64,000 nucleotides of DNA from Capra hircus (GCF_001704415.2 NC_030820.1:46792036-46856035), one strand, 5' to 3'; positions 22,833 through 33,360 are shown, numbered from the stretch's first letter. Program-made: numbers and translations. Notes: a model not told the origin generated them from the sequence alone.

Positions 22833-23477
22833 GGTTCTTTGCAAATCCATGGACTGCAGCACACCATGCAGAGATGGGTTCTCCTGTCTCTCACTATCTC
22901 TCAAGTTTGCTCAGATTTATGTCATTTGAGTCGGTGATGCTATCTAACCATCTTATCCTCTGATGCCCCCTTCTCCTTTTGACTTCAATCTTTCCCAGCA
23001 TCAGGATTTTTACTAATGAGTCAGCTCTTTACATCTGGTGGCCAAAATATTGGAATTTCAGTTTTAGCATCAGTCCTTCCAATAAATATTCAGGACTGAT
23101 TTCCTTTAGGACTGACTGGTTTGATCTCTCTGTAGTCCAAGGGACTCTCAAGAGTCTTCTCCAGCACCACAGTTTGAAAGTTATCAATTCTTCAGTGCTC
23201 AGCCTTCTTTATGGTCTAACTCTCACATCCATACATGACTGCTGGAAAAACCATAGCATTGACAGTATGGACCTTTGTTGGTAAAGTAATGTCTCTGCTT
23301 TTTAATATACTATCTAGGTTGTCATAGCTTTTCTTCCAAAGAGCAAATGTCTTTCAATTTTGTGGCTGCAGTCACCATTTGCAGTGATTTTGGAGCCCCC
23401 AAAATAAAGTCTGTCACTGTTTCCATTGTTTCCCCATCTATTTGCCATGAAGTGTTGGGACTGGATGCCATGATTTT
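22833..23477 (-). mobile_element. Older BovB 3' half, left part (host of the nested insertion)
   Basis: BovB 3' tail to the block coding TKIMAS on the minus strand. It stops at gatgccatgatttt, where a younger BovB is inserted, and resumes at 26826. Confidence 0.88.
23464..23477. repeat. Target-site duplication, left copy
   Basis: gatgccatgatttt here and gatgccatgatctt at 26826-26839 bound the BovB at 23478-26825; 13 of 14 bases match. The duplicated sequence is itself BovB. Confidence 0.85.
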
Positions 23478-23491
23478 CAGTTCAGTTCAGT

Positions 23492-24538
23492 TCAGTCACT
23501 CAGTCGTGTCCAACTCTTTGCGACCCCATGAATGGCAGCATGCCAGGCCTCCCTGTCCATCAACATCTCCCGGAGTTCACTCAGACTCACGTCCATCGAG
23601 TCCGTGATGCCATCCAGCCATCTCATCCTCAGTCGTCCCCTTTTCCTCCTGCCCCCAATCCCTCCCAGAATCAGAGTGTTTTCCAATGACTCAACTCTTT
23701 GCATGAGGTGGCCAAAGTACTGGAGCTTCAGCTTTAGCATCATTCCTTCCAAAGAAATCTCAGGGCTGATCCCCTTCAGAATGGACTGGTTGGATCTCCT
23801 TGCAGCCCAAGGGACTCTCAAGAGTCCTCTCCAACACCACAGTTCAAAAACATCAATTCTTTGATGCTCAGCCTTCTTCACAGTCCAACTCTCACATCCA
23901 TACATGACCACAGGAAAAACCATAGCCTTAACTAGATGGACCTTAGTCGGCAAAGTAATGTCTCTGCTTTTGAATATACTATCTATGTTGGTCATAACTT
24001 TCCTTCCAAGGAGTAAGCGTCTTTTAATTTCATGGCTGCAGTCACCATCTGCAGTGATTTTGGAGCCCCCCAAAATAAAGTCTGACACTGTTTCTACTGT
24101 TTCCCCACCTATTTCCCATGAAGTGACAGGACCAGATGCCATGATCTTCGTTTTCTGAATGTTGAGCTTTAAGCCAACTTTTTCACTCTCCTCTTTCACG
24201 TTCATCAAGAGGCTTTTTAGCTTCTCTTCAGTCTCTGCCATAAGGGTGGTGTCATCTGCATATCTGAGGTGATTGATATTTCTCCCGGCAATCTTGATTC
24301 CAGCTTGTGTTCCTTCCAGTCCAGCGTTTCTCATGATGTACTCTGCATAGAAGTTAAATAAGCATGGTGACAATATACAGCCTTGAAGTACTCCTTTTCC
24401 TATTTGGAACCAGTCTGTTGTTCCATGTCCGGTTCTAACTGTTGCTTCCTGACCTGCATACAGATTTCTCAAGAGGCAGGTTAGGTGGTCTGGTATTCCC
24501 ATCTCTTGAAGAATTTTCCACAGTTGATTGTGATCCAC
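23492..24538 (-). pseudogene. BovB ORF, RT palm to C-terminus, 348 codons open
   Basis: Reverse transcriptase core and C-terminal region of the BovB polyprotein. YADD catalytic box at residues 93-96 (24251-24262), LQGCILSPCLF before it, and the basic GGRRKRGR segment near residue 293. Frame is uninterrupted to the normal stop after SWTRLSD. Upstream, a deletion at about 24590 gives an in-frame TGA before the FIDYAKAFD block, separating it from the endonuclease. One substitution stands out: FILGGSK, where other copies read FIF(L/W)GSK. With the 5' inversion the element cannot be expressed as one protein. Confidence 0.88.
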
Positions 24539-24599
24539 ACAGTCAAAGGCTTTGGCATAGTCAATAAAGCAGAAATAGATGTTTTTCTGGAACTCTCAC

Positions 24600-25848
24600 T
24601 TTTTCCATGATCCAGCGGATGTTGGCAATTTGATCTCTGGTTCCTCTGCCTTTTCTAAAACCAGCTTGAACATCAGGGAGTTCACGGTTCACGTGTTGCT
24701 GAAGTCTGGCTTGAAGAATTTTGAGCATTACTTTACTAGCATGTGAGATGAGTACAACTGTGTGGTAGTTTGAGCATTCTTTGGCATTTCCTTATTTTGG
24801 AATTGAAATGAAAACTGACCTTTTCCAGTCCTGTGGCCACTGCTGAGTTTTCCAAATTTGCTGGCATACTGAGTGCAGCACTTTCACAGCATCATCTTTC
24901 AGGATTTGAAACAGCTCAACTGGAATGCCATCACCTCCACTAGCTTTGTTCGTAGTGATGCTTTCTAAGGCCCACTTGACTTCACTTTCCAGGATGTCTG
25001 GCTCTAGATGAGTGATCACACCATCGTGATATCTGGGTCATGAAGATCTTTTTTGTACAGTTCTTCTGTGTATTCTTGCCACCTCTTCTTAATATCTTCT
25101 GCTTCTGTTAGGTCCAGACAACTGCTGTCCTTTATCGAGCCCATCTTTGCATGAAATGTTCCCTTGGTATCTCTAATTTTCTTGAAGATATCTCTAGTCT
25201 TTCCCATTCTGTTGTTTTCCTCTATTTCTTTGCATTGATCGCTGAAGAAGGCTTTCTTATCTCTTCTTTCTATTCTTTGGAACTCTGCATTCAGATGCTT
25301 ATATCGTTCCTTTTCTCCTTTGCTTTTTGCCTCTCTTCTTTTCACAGCTATTTGTAAGGCCTCCCCAGACAGCCATTTTTCTTTTTTGCATTTCTTTTCC
25401 ATGGGGATGGTCTTGATCCCTGTCTCCTGTACAATGTCACAAACCTCCGGCATAGTTCATCAGGCACTCTATCTATCAGATCTAGGCCCTTAATCTACTT
25501 CTCACTTCCACTGTATAATCATAAGGGATTTGATTTAGGGTACCTGAATGGTCTAGCGGTTTTCCCTATTTCCTTCAATTTGAGTCTGAATTTGGTAATA
25601 AGGAGTTCATGGTCTGAGCCACAGTCAGCTCCTGGTCTTGTTTTTGTTGACTGTATAGAGCTTCTCCATGTTTGGCTGCAAAGAACATAATCAATCTGAT
25701 TTCGGTGTTGACCACCTGTGATGTCCACATGTAGAGTCTTCTCTTGTGTTGTTGGAAGAGGGTGTTTGCTATGACCAGTGCATTTTCTTGGCAAAACTCT
25801 ATTAGTCTTTGCCCTGCTTCATTCTGCATTCCAAGGCCAAATTTGCCA
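24600..25848 (-). pseudogene. BovB ORF, linker and C-terminal half of endonuclease, frame-broken
   Basis: Open pieces at 24792-25019, 25016-25453, 25519-25794 and 25575-26060 overlap in shifted frames. They carry the KWLSGEALQIAVKRREAKS linker block and the endonuclease segment with GADCGSDHELL. At least three indels (near 25025, 25450 and 25540) destroy the continuous frame. Confidence 0.85.
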
Positions 25849-25936
25849 GGCACAGGAGGGCCTAGAGGAGCTATCCCACGTTGACAGTCAGGAATGGCGG
25901 CGGTAAGGAGATACCCCTCATCCAAGGTAAGGAGCA

Positions 25937-26392
25937 GTGGCTGTGCTTTGCTGGAGCAGCCATGAAGAGATACCCCATGCCCAAGGTAAGAGAAACCCAA
26001 GTAAGATGGTAGGTGTTGCAAGAGGGTATCAGAGGGCAGACACACTGAAACCATACTCACAGAAAACTAGTCAATCTAATCACACTAGGACCACAGCCTT
26101 GTCTAACTCAGTGAAACCAAGCCATGCCTGCAGGGCAACCCAAGACTGGCGGGTCATGGTGGAGAGATCTGACAGAATGTGGTCCACTGGAGAAGGGAAT
26201 GGCAAGCCACTTCAGTATTCTTGCCTTGAGAACCCCATGAACAGTATGAAAAGGCAAAATGATAGGATACCGAAAGAGGAACTCCCCAGGTCATTAGGTG
26301 CCAATATGCTACTGGAGATCAGTGGAGAAATGACTCCAGAAAGAATGAAGGGATGGAGCCAAAGCAAAAACAATACCCAGTTGTGGATGTGA
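25937..26392 (+). pseudogene. BovB N-terminal leader ORF (ORF1 or N-terminal extension)
   Basis: 151 open codons upstream of the endonuclease start. From residue 24 (MVGVARG) the sequence is hydrophilic with no recognised domain; blocks include LKPYSQKTSQSNHT and VERSDRMWSTGEGNGKPLQ. The same polypeptide is open at 58485-58883 on the other strand. A missing C in ggtgccaatatg (26298-26309; ggtgcccaatatg in the 58 kb copy) shifts the last third into another frame. Without that deletion the frame would join the endonuclease reading frame at its MEPKQKQY start. Confidence 0.65.
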
Positions 26393-26825
26393 CTGGTGAT
26401 AGAAACAAGATCCGATGCTATAAAGAGCAATATTGCATAGGAACCTGGAATGTCAGGTCCATGAATCAAGGCAAATTGGAAGTGGTCAAACAAGAGATGG
26501 CAAGAGTGAGCGTCGACATTCTAGGAATCAGCAAACTAAAATGGACTGGAATGGGTGAATTTAACTCAGATGACCATTATATCTACTACTGCGGGCAGGA
26601 ATCCTTCAGAAGAAATGGAGTAGCCATCATGGTCAACAAAAGAGTCCGAAATGCAGTACTTGGATGCAGTCTCAAAAACGACAGAATGATCTCTGTTAGT
26701 CTCCAAGGCAAACCATTCAATATCACAGTTATCCAAGTCTATGCCCCAACCAGTAATGCTGAAGAAACTGAAGTTGAATGGTTTTATGAAGACCTACACG
26801 ACCTTTTAGAAATAACACCCAAAAA
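26353..26825 (+). pseudogene. BovB ORF2 N-terminus: first half of APE endonuclease
   Basis: Begins MEPKQKQY, then GTWNVRSMNQGKL (metal-binding asparagine motif of APE-type nucleases) and GISKLKW, where the residue aligned with the catalytic glutamate is lysine. Ends abruptly after TPKK at the twin-priming outer breakpoint. Overlaps the leader ORF by 40 nt in a different frame. Confidence 0.85.
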
Positions 26826-27009
26826 GATGCCATGATCTTAGTTTTCTGAACATTGAGTTTTAAGCCAGCTTTTGCACTCTCCTCTTTCACCTTCATCAAA
26901 AGGCTTTTTAGTTCCGCTTTGCTTTCTGCCATAATGGTGGTGTCAACTGCATATCTGAGGTTATTGATATTTCTCCCAGGAATCTTGATTCCAGCTTATG
27001 CTTCATCCA
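26826..27009 (-). mobile_element. Older BovB, continuation to the RT region
   Basis: Resumes at gatgccatgatctt and runs through ctgcatatctgagg to the block coding NNLRY and beyond, ending at cttcatccag. The YADD box reads as YAVD (26945-26956, gtcaactgcata on the plus strand), so this RT is inactive. Confidence 0.85.
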
Positions 27010-27998
27010 GCATCAGTCCTTCCAATAAATATTCAGTTGATTTCCTTTAGCATTGGCAAGTTTGATCTCCTTGCTGGCCGAGGGACTCTCAAGAGTCTTC
27101 TCCAGCACCACAATTTGAAAGTGCCCATTCTTTGGTGGTCAGCCTTCTTTATGGTCCAACTCCTCACATCCATACCTGACTATTGATAAAACCACAGCTT
27201 TGACTATATGGACATTTACTGGCAAATTGATGTCTCTGCTTTTTAATATGCTGTCTAGCTTTGTCATAGCTTTCCTTCTGCGGAGAAAGCATCTTTTAAT
27301 TTTATGGCTGCAGTCATTGTCCGCAGTGATTTTGGAGCCCAAGAAAATAAAATCTGTCCCTGATGCCACTTCTTCCCTTTCTATTTGTCATGAAGTGATG
27401 GGACCAGATCCCATGATCTCAGTTTTTTAAATGTTGAGTTTTAAGCTAACTCTTCACTCTCCTCTTTCACCTTCATCAAGAGGCTCTTTAGTTCCTCTTC
27501 ACTTTCTGCCATTAAAGTGATATCATCTACATATCTGAGGTTGTTGATATTTCTCCTGACAGTCTTGATTCCTGCCTGTGATTCATGCAGCTAGGCATTT
27601 CACATGATGTACTCTGCATATAAGTTAAATCAACAGGGTGACAACATACAGCCTTGACATACTCCTTTCCCAATTTTGAACCAGTCAGTTGTTCCAAGTT
27701 CAATTCTAACTGTTGCTTCTTGAGCCATATACTGGTTTCTTAGGCGACAGGTAAGGTGGTCAGTACTCCTATCTCTTTAAGAATTTTACAGTTTATTGTG
27801 ATCCACACAGTCGCAGACTTTAGTGTAGTCAATGAAGCAGAAGTAGATGTTTTTCTAGACTTCCCTTGCTTTCTCTATGATCCAGTGAATGTTGGCAACT
27901 TGGTGTCTGTTTCCTTTGCCTTTTCTAAACCCAGCTTGTACATCTGAAAGTTCTCAGTTCACATACTGCTGAAGCCTAGCTTGAAGGATTTTGAGCAC
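27010..27998 (-). mobile_element. Second BovB copy in the same orientation, missing its 3' end
   Basis: Starts abruptly in the 3' region (catcagtccttccaataaat) and runs to the RT start (gcctagcttgaaggattttg). YADD is YVDD here (atctacatat at 27528-27537). It shares the unusual aataaatattcag with the copy at 23075-23090 (other copies read aatgaatattcag), suggesting a local duplication. Confidence 0.82.
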
Positions 27999-28009
27999 AA
28001 ATACCTTCA

Positions 28010-28140
28010 ACTTTAATAATACTGTCAGACAGTTCTCCAAAGTGTTTGTAACTGTTTATATTCTCACCAGCAGTGTAAGAAATTTCAATAGCTTTATTAG
28101 TTCTTGGTATTGTCAGAATATATTATTATTTTACAGAAAT
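28010..28140 (-). mobile_element. Old L1M fragment
   Basis: acagttctccaaagtgtttg (28030) followed by attctcaccagcagtgtaag (28061) and cttggtattgtcagaata, the L1 3'-UTR order in reverse. Confidence 0.55.
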
Positions 28141-28259
28141 AGGAAAGTCGTAGAAAGTTCATTCCCCAATCTTGCCCCTTTTAGGGTAATATAACAATGT
28201 CATTTTATTTTGAATTCTTTAATTGGATATCAACAATTGATAAAAATCCCTATGACAGG

Positions 28260-28393
28260 GGGCTTCCCTGATGGACCAGTGGTTAAGAATCCACTTTGCA
28301 ATGCAGGGGACATGAGTTTCATCTGTGGTTGATAACTAAGATACTATATGCCTGGGAGAAATAAGCCCGGGCAATGCAACTAGAGAATCTATG
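28260..28393 (+). mobile_element. CHR-type SINE, 5' part
   Basis: ggcttccctgatggaccagt start, ccactttgcaatgcagggg, ending gcaatgcaactagagaatct where a BovB tail begins. The remainder of the SINE is not found right of that BovB. Confidence 0.78.
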
Positions 28394-29888
28394 TTCAGTT
28401 CAGTTCGGTCACTCAGTCGTGTCCAACTCTTTGTGACACCATGGACTGCAGCATGCCAGGCCACCTTGTCCATCACCATCTCCCGGAGTTTACGCAAACT
28501 CATGTCCATTGAGTCAGTGATGCCATCCAATCATCTCATCCTCTGCCGTCCCCTTCTCCTCCAGCCTTCAATCTTTCCCAGCATCAGGGTCTTTTCCAAT
28601 GAGTCAGTTCTTTGCATGGGGTGGTCAAAGTATTGGAGTTTCAGCTTCTACATCAGTCCTTTCGATGAATATTCAGGGCTGATTTCCTTTAGGATGGACT
28701 GGTTGGATCTCCTTGCTGTCCAAGGGACTCTCAAGAGTGTTCTCCAACACTACAGTTCAAAAACATCAATTCTTTGGCGCTCAGCTTTCTTTAGAGTCCA
28801 ACTCTCACATCATACATGACTATTGGAAAAACCATAGTTTTGACTAGACAGACCTTTGTTGGCAAAGTAATGTTTCTGTTTTTTAATATGCTGTCTAGGT
28901 TGGTCATAACTTTTCTTCCAAGGAGCAAGCTTCTTTTCATTTCATGGCTGAAATCACCATCTGCAGTGATTTTGGAGCCCCCAAAGTAAAGTCTGCACTA
29001 TTTTCACTGTTTCCCCATCTATTTGCCATGAAGTGATGGGATCAGATGCCATGATCTTAGTTTTCTGAATGCTGAGTTTTAAGCCAACTTTTTCACTCTC
29101 CTCCTTCACTTTCACCAAGAGGCTCTTTAGTTCTTCTTCACTTCTGTATATCTGAGGTTATTGGTATTTCTCCTGGAAATCTTGATTCCAGCTTGTTCTT
29201 CATCTAGTCCAGCATTTCTCATGATGTACTCTACATATAAGTTAAATAAACAGGGTGACAATATATGGCCTTTATGTACTCCTTTCCTGATTTGGGACCA
29301 GTCTGTTGTTCCAAGTCCAGTTCTAACTGTTGCTTTTTGACCTGCATACAGATTTCTCAGGAGGCAGGTCAGGTGGTCTGGTATTCCCATCTCTTTCAGA
29401 ATTTTCCACAGTTTGTGGTAACCCACGCAGTCAAAGGCTTTGGCGTAGTCAATAAAGCAGAAGTAGATATTTTTCTGGAACTCTCTTGCTTTTTCAATGA
29501 TCCAATGGATGTTGACCATTTGATCTCTGGTTCCCCTGCCTTTTCTAAATCCAGCTTGAACATCTAAAATTTCATGATTCATGTATTACTGAAGCCTGGC
29601 TTGGAGAATTTTGAGCATTAATTTGCTTGTGTGTGAGATGAGTGCAATTGTGTGGTAGTTTGAACATTCTTTGGCATTGCCTTTCTTTGGGATTGGAATG
29701 AAAACTGACCTTTTCCATTCCTGTGGTCACTGTTAAGTTTTCCAAATTTGCTGGCATATTGAGTGCAGCACTTTCACAGCATCATCTTTCAGCATTTGCA
29801 ATAGCTCAACTGGAATTCCATCACCTTCACTAGCTTTGTTCATAGTGATGCTTCCTAAGGCCCACTTGACTTCACATCCCAGGATGTT
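28394..29888 (-). mobile_element. BovB LINE, 5'-truncated at start of RT
   Basis: Tail gttcagttcagttcggtc at left, ending at cacatcccaggatgt in the block coding DILECEVKW. About 1.5 kb. The frame is open for 151 codons at 29127-29582 (QAGFRKGRGTRDQ to YIMRNAGL). The YADD segment itself is deleted: the ORF jumps from NNLRY directly to EVKKN (29135-29160). Confidence 0.88.
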
Positions 29889-30068
29889 ATGACTTTTCTT
29901 TCTTTACTCTCTTGAATAATGCATCATCTTCAAAACAGAGATAGAGTTATAGGACAAAGATGACATGTATTATCAACTCATTCTTCTATGCATGGCAAGC
30001 ATTACTAATTGATCATGGTATTCTTCCTCACTGAGTACAAATGTAGCCTTAGAATCCACCTCAACTCA
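29889..30068. other. Short unique stretch
   Basis: Nothing recognised. Confidence 0.4.
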
Positions 30069-30229
30069 GTGCTCTTACTACTCAAAATGTAGTCTTGGGG
30101 CATGCAGGGTTAGCATCTCCTGGGAGCTTGTTGGAAATGCAGAATACCAGACTCTTGTCCAATCTTCCAGATTCTGCATTTAACAGTATTCCCAGATGAT
30201 CACCTGCACAAGTAAGCATGAGAAGCGAT
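30069..30229 (-). mobile_element. MER5A-like hAT fossil
   Basis: Reverse MER5A: ctactcaaaatgtagtcttg, cctgggagcttgttggaaat (30119), gattctgcatttaacagtat (30170), ending gcatgagaagc. Both ends are approximately present. Confidence 0.7.
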
Positions 30230-30230
30230 G

Positions 30231-30793
30231 GCTTGCTGCTGCTGCTGCTGCTAAGTCGCTTCAGTCATGTCCGACTCTGTGTGACCCCATAGACAGCAGC
30301 CCACCAGGCTCCCCTGTCCCTGGGATAGCTTGCTGCTGCTGCTGCTAAGTCACTTCAGTCATGTCCGACTCTGTGCGACCCCATAGACAGCAGCCCACCA
30401 GGCTCCCCCGTCCCTGGGATAGCTTGCTGCTGCTGCTGCTAAGTCACTTCAGTCATGTCCGACTCTGTGCGACCCCATAGACAGCAGCCCACCAGGCTCC
30501 CCTGTCCCTGGGATAGCTTGCTGCTGCTGCTGCTAAGTCACTTCAGTCATGTCCGACTCTGTGCGACCCCATAGATGGCAGCCCACCAGGCACCCCCGTC
30601 CCTGGGATTCTCCAGGCAAGAACACTGGAGTGGGTTGCCATTTCCTTCTCCAATGCATAAGGTGAAAAGTGAAAGTGAAGTCGCTCAGTCGTGTTCAACT
30701 CCCAGCGACCCCATGGACTGCAGCCTACCAGGCTCCTCTGTCCACGGGATTTTCCAGGCAAGAGTGCTGGAGTGGGTTGCCATTGCCTTCTCC
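30231..30793 (-). mobile_element. BOV-A2 SINE (BovA dimer) with its 3' end in four tandem copies
   Basis: 30516-30793 is an ordinary BOV-A2 dimer in reverse (two BovA units, second starting at gtgaagtcgctcagtcgtg, 30676). To its left, the 3'-terminal unit with its (AGC)n tail is repeated: units start at 30231, 30328, 30422 and 30516 (97, 94 and 94 bp). Each joins as gggat-agctt-gctgctg. Units are nearly identical; the first has six GCT triplets, the others five. The shared agctt resembles the flanking aatagctt at 30788-30795, so flank was probably copied along. Confidence 0.9.
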
Positions 30794-30799
30794 ATGGAA

Positions 30800-31099
30800 T
30801 AGCTTAGGCATTGTCTAAAAAATGTCAATGAAACGTATGTGTCCTCCCTATTCCAGAAACACACTGCGAGGCTCTGTCCTTGGTCCTGTCCTTCCCAAGT
30901 GCTTATCTGTGCACTGCACGAGAACATAGATGGCAAACTGATCTGATATACCCACAGTAAGAATTCAAGAGGGGTAGCAAAAACACTGGATTTCAGAATC
31001 AAGATACAAGCACATTCAGAGTGTGGAGTGAAGGACTGGCTCTAATCATTGGGCTAAATAAAATTTGACCAAGACTAAAGACTTTGTAGGAGCATATTT
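30800..31099. other. Unique DNA, no gene seen
   Basis: Nothing recognised. Confidence 0.4.
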
Positions 31100-31117
31100 G
31101 AAAATAGTAGTGGCATA

Positions 31118-31469
31118 TAAATGTATGTGTGGACTTCCTGGTGGCTCAGACGGTAAAGTGTCTGTCTACAATGCAGAAGACCCAGGTTCGAGCCCTGGGT
31201 TAGGAAGATCCCCTGGAGAAGGAAATGGCAATCCACTCCAGTAGTACTATTGCCTGGAAAATCCCATGGACAGAGGAGCCTGGCAGGCTGCATTCTATGG
31301 GGTCACAGAGTCGGACACGACTGAGCGACTTCACTTCACTTCACTTCACTTCACTTCATAAATATATGTATGCATAATTGAGTCATTTTGCTGTACATTT
31401 AAAACTGACACATTGTAAATTAACTGCACTTAAATTAAAAAAAAAAAAACGTTAAACAACAATAAAAAA
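31118..31469 (+). mobile_element. L1 3'-end fragment carrying a nested Bov-tA
   Basis: After the SINE, 31371-31469 reads as an L1 end (cattttgctgtacatttaaa, then ttaaattaaaaaaaaa and a second A-rich tail). The whole unit is flanked by gaaaatagtagtggcata (31100-31117) and gaaaatagcagtggcata (31470-31487), an 18-bp TSD with one mismatch. Confidence 0.75.
31129..31357 (+). mobile_element. Bov-tA SINE inside the L1 tail
   Basis: Full Bov-tA: ggacttcctggtggctcag head, BovA body, then a (CACTT)5 tail at 31332-31356. Flanked by ataaatgtatgt (31117-31128) and ataaatatatgt (31358-31369). Confidence 0.9.
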
Positions 31470-31487
31470 GAAAATAGCAGTGGCATA

Positions 31488-31733
31488 CAGTGTCTGCTGT
31501 GAAACATTACCCTTGTTGTCCCACAGAAAGGCTGCATTCCGGATTAGTTTGGGACACACACCCATGCTCTCCTCTTTTATTATGTCAATTAATGCACTAA
31601 AAAATACAGAGGCTCTGAAGTGGTCATTTCCTCTTTGTTTAATTCAACAGTGCCCAAACAGAACCCTTTCTGTACATCACCTATTAATATTTACAAGACT
31701 GATATTATGGAACACAGTGTGGGAAACACTGGC
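31488..31733. mobile_element. Possible hAT-like DNA transposon relic
   Basis: Starts cagtgtctgctgtgaaacat and ends gtgggaaacactg, giving short inverted termini (cagtgtt/t-type) about 245 bp apart. No clean 8-bp TSD, partly because the left edge overlaps the L1 TSD. Confidence 0.35.
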
Positions 31734-32139
31734 TTGGTGTTTTAGTTTATGGTCTGGGCCATGAAAAAGAGTAAGCTGCTTTTGGAACACATTAAGAGAA
31801 GTATAGTTTTCAGGGCAAAGAGAGGAGGCACCAGTTTCCTGAAAACTAATGAATGCCATCTTGATTTCCTAGGTTTATTGAGGAGAGATTGAAACATCCC
31901 CAGAGATGCACCCCAGGTCAGTAGAGGCAAACCACACAGGTCCTACTGTGGATGTCTAAGAGCAGATTTTCCTTTCCTGGGTCAACACATGACAGTGATG
32001 GGGTAGAGAGCAGAAAAGTGGGCAGTTGAAGAGCTTACCATGAAGAAGTTTTCAGGGGAGAACCACACCCCCCTCCCTCCAGATGAACTGCTAGCACATG
32101 TTCACTGGGGCATTCCATGAAAAAGAAATTAAAGTTTCT
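31734..32139. other. Unique DNA, no gene seen
   Basis: Two overlapping minus-strand frames of about 60 codons, no domain. Confidence 0.4.
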
Positions 32140-32805
32140 TTGAAAGGATCAAAGAACATATTTGAGGTGGATGAGAGTTATAGAAAAGTGAAAATTCACA
32201 TGGGCCATATTCTCTGGCCACCATGCAACAAAATTACAAAATAAGAAAAATTTATTTCCAAAATTTTTGGAAAAGCTTTCTAAATGATTCTTGTTTGCAA
32301 AATGAATTTTTTATAAACTATTCAGAAATAAACAATAATTATAAACCTACATGTCAGCAGCTTGGCATGTAGTCAAAGCAGTAGTCAGGAAAATGTATAC
32401 CCACAGATGCTTTGAGGACAAAACAAGAAAGACAGGCATTAGATGAATTAAGTTTTCAACCTAGGAAGTTAGCAAGTGAATAACAAAATAAATCCAAAGG
32501 AAGAATAAGCAGAAATCACTAAAAGGAAAAGCATAAATGAATAAAATGAAAACAAATAAAATCCCCAAAGAAAACTAAAAATTAACTGGAGGAAAAACAA
32601 TAAAATAGACAAGTTTGAAAGTATTATTAATACCAAAGCAAAAAGGAGAAAACAAAAATAACATTTAACAATATTAATAAGAAAAAATTATTGGGACTTC
32701 CCCGTTGTCTAGTGGGTTCGATTCCTGGTCAGGGAACAAAGATCCCTCATGATGGATGAGAGAGAATAAACTATAGATATATGAATAGATTTTAAAAACT
32801 GGCAC
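32140..32805 (+). mobile_element. Ancient L1 ORF2 fossil, with a small SINE inside
   Basis: A-rich diverged L1 ORF2 N-terminal/RT-proximal sequence (blocks resembling 'aaagcagtagtcaggaaaat', 'aagcagaaatcactaaaagg' and 'agacaagtttgaaagtatta'). All frames are broken. Interrupted at 32690-32757 by a SINE. Confidence 0.5.
32690..32757 (+). mobile_element. CHR-type SINE with internal deletion
   Basis: ttgggacttccccgttgtct followed directly by gtgggttcgattcctggtca: the A-box to B-box interval is missing. About 68 bp remain. Confidence 0.7.
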
Positions 32806-33360
32806 AACTTTATAGCCCTTGTTTGAAACTTCTAGGTGCACCCAGTGACCTCCAACCAGTCTTAGTGTAAATTCCAACAAAGGTAGGATCTAGGTATGAG
32901 CAGTTTGGAAGTGATTGCAGGAAGAAGTGGGGAAGTAATACATGGAAAGCAGGAAATCTAAAGAGGAGAACCTTGAAGAAGTTGTTCTGATTACCAGGAA
33001 TCTCACTGGTGAGAAAGCGCAGCCCAACACCTGCTCTGCCATACCACTTTTCCAGGTGCAGTAAGAGCTGTGGCAGGGGACAGGTGGCACTCTTCCACCA
33101 CACCGGTTATACTCATCCAAGTGGAAGTGAAAAGTGGTAATTATTGAGTGGGAGAAGACTTAAAAATTATTCGCATAGGATTTTGTCCCTCTTGGGCAAA
33201 TAATCTGGCAAGCTTTGTTTGTTGTTATTGTTGTTGGGACCAAGTATGGCAGAGGAAAAGAAATACACTTCTCAGAAGATGTGTGGAATTTTTGTTGTTG
33301 TTGTTCCTCCTTATTGGTTAGGAGCTGACAAAGTCCTGTTTCCAGGTGAATGGCAACGGA
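32806..33360. other. Unique DNA, no gene seen
   Basis: Two overlapping minus-strand frames (32810-33103, 32890-33120) lack recognisable domains. TTG/TGT-rich patches lie at 33210-33230 and 33291-33305. Confidence 0.4.

Larger units (their letters stand above)
23478..26825 (-). mobile_element. Near-complete BovB LINE with 5' inversion (twin priming)
   Basis: 23478-25848 is the 3' 70% of BovB in minus orientation, from the tail cagttcagttcagttcag up to the endonuclease block coding GKFGLG. 25849-26825 is the remaining 5' part, including the 5' UTR, in plus orientation up to the block coding LLEITPKK. The two inner coordinates on the element differ by only about 60 nt (the IIGDWN segment is lost), and the outer end shares aaaaagatg with the target. 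Flanked by a 14-bp TSD. Length about 3.35 kb, close to full-length BovB. Confidence 0.92.

Noticed and set aside
30231..30600. Regular direct repeats suggesting a CRISPR-like or satellite array
   Set aside because: The units are the BOV-A2 3' end without distinct spacers, and the context is a ruminant genome.
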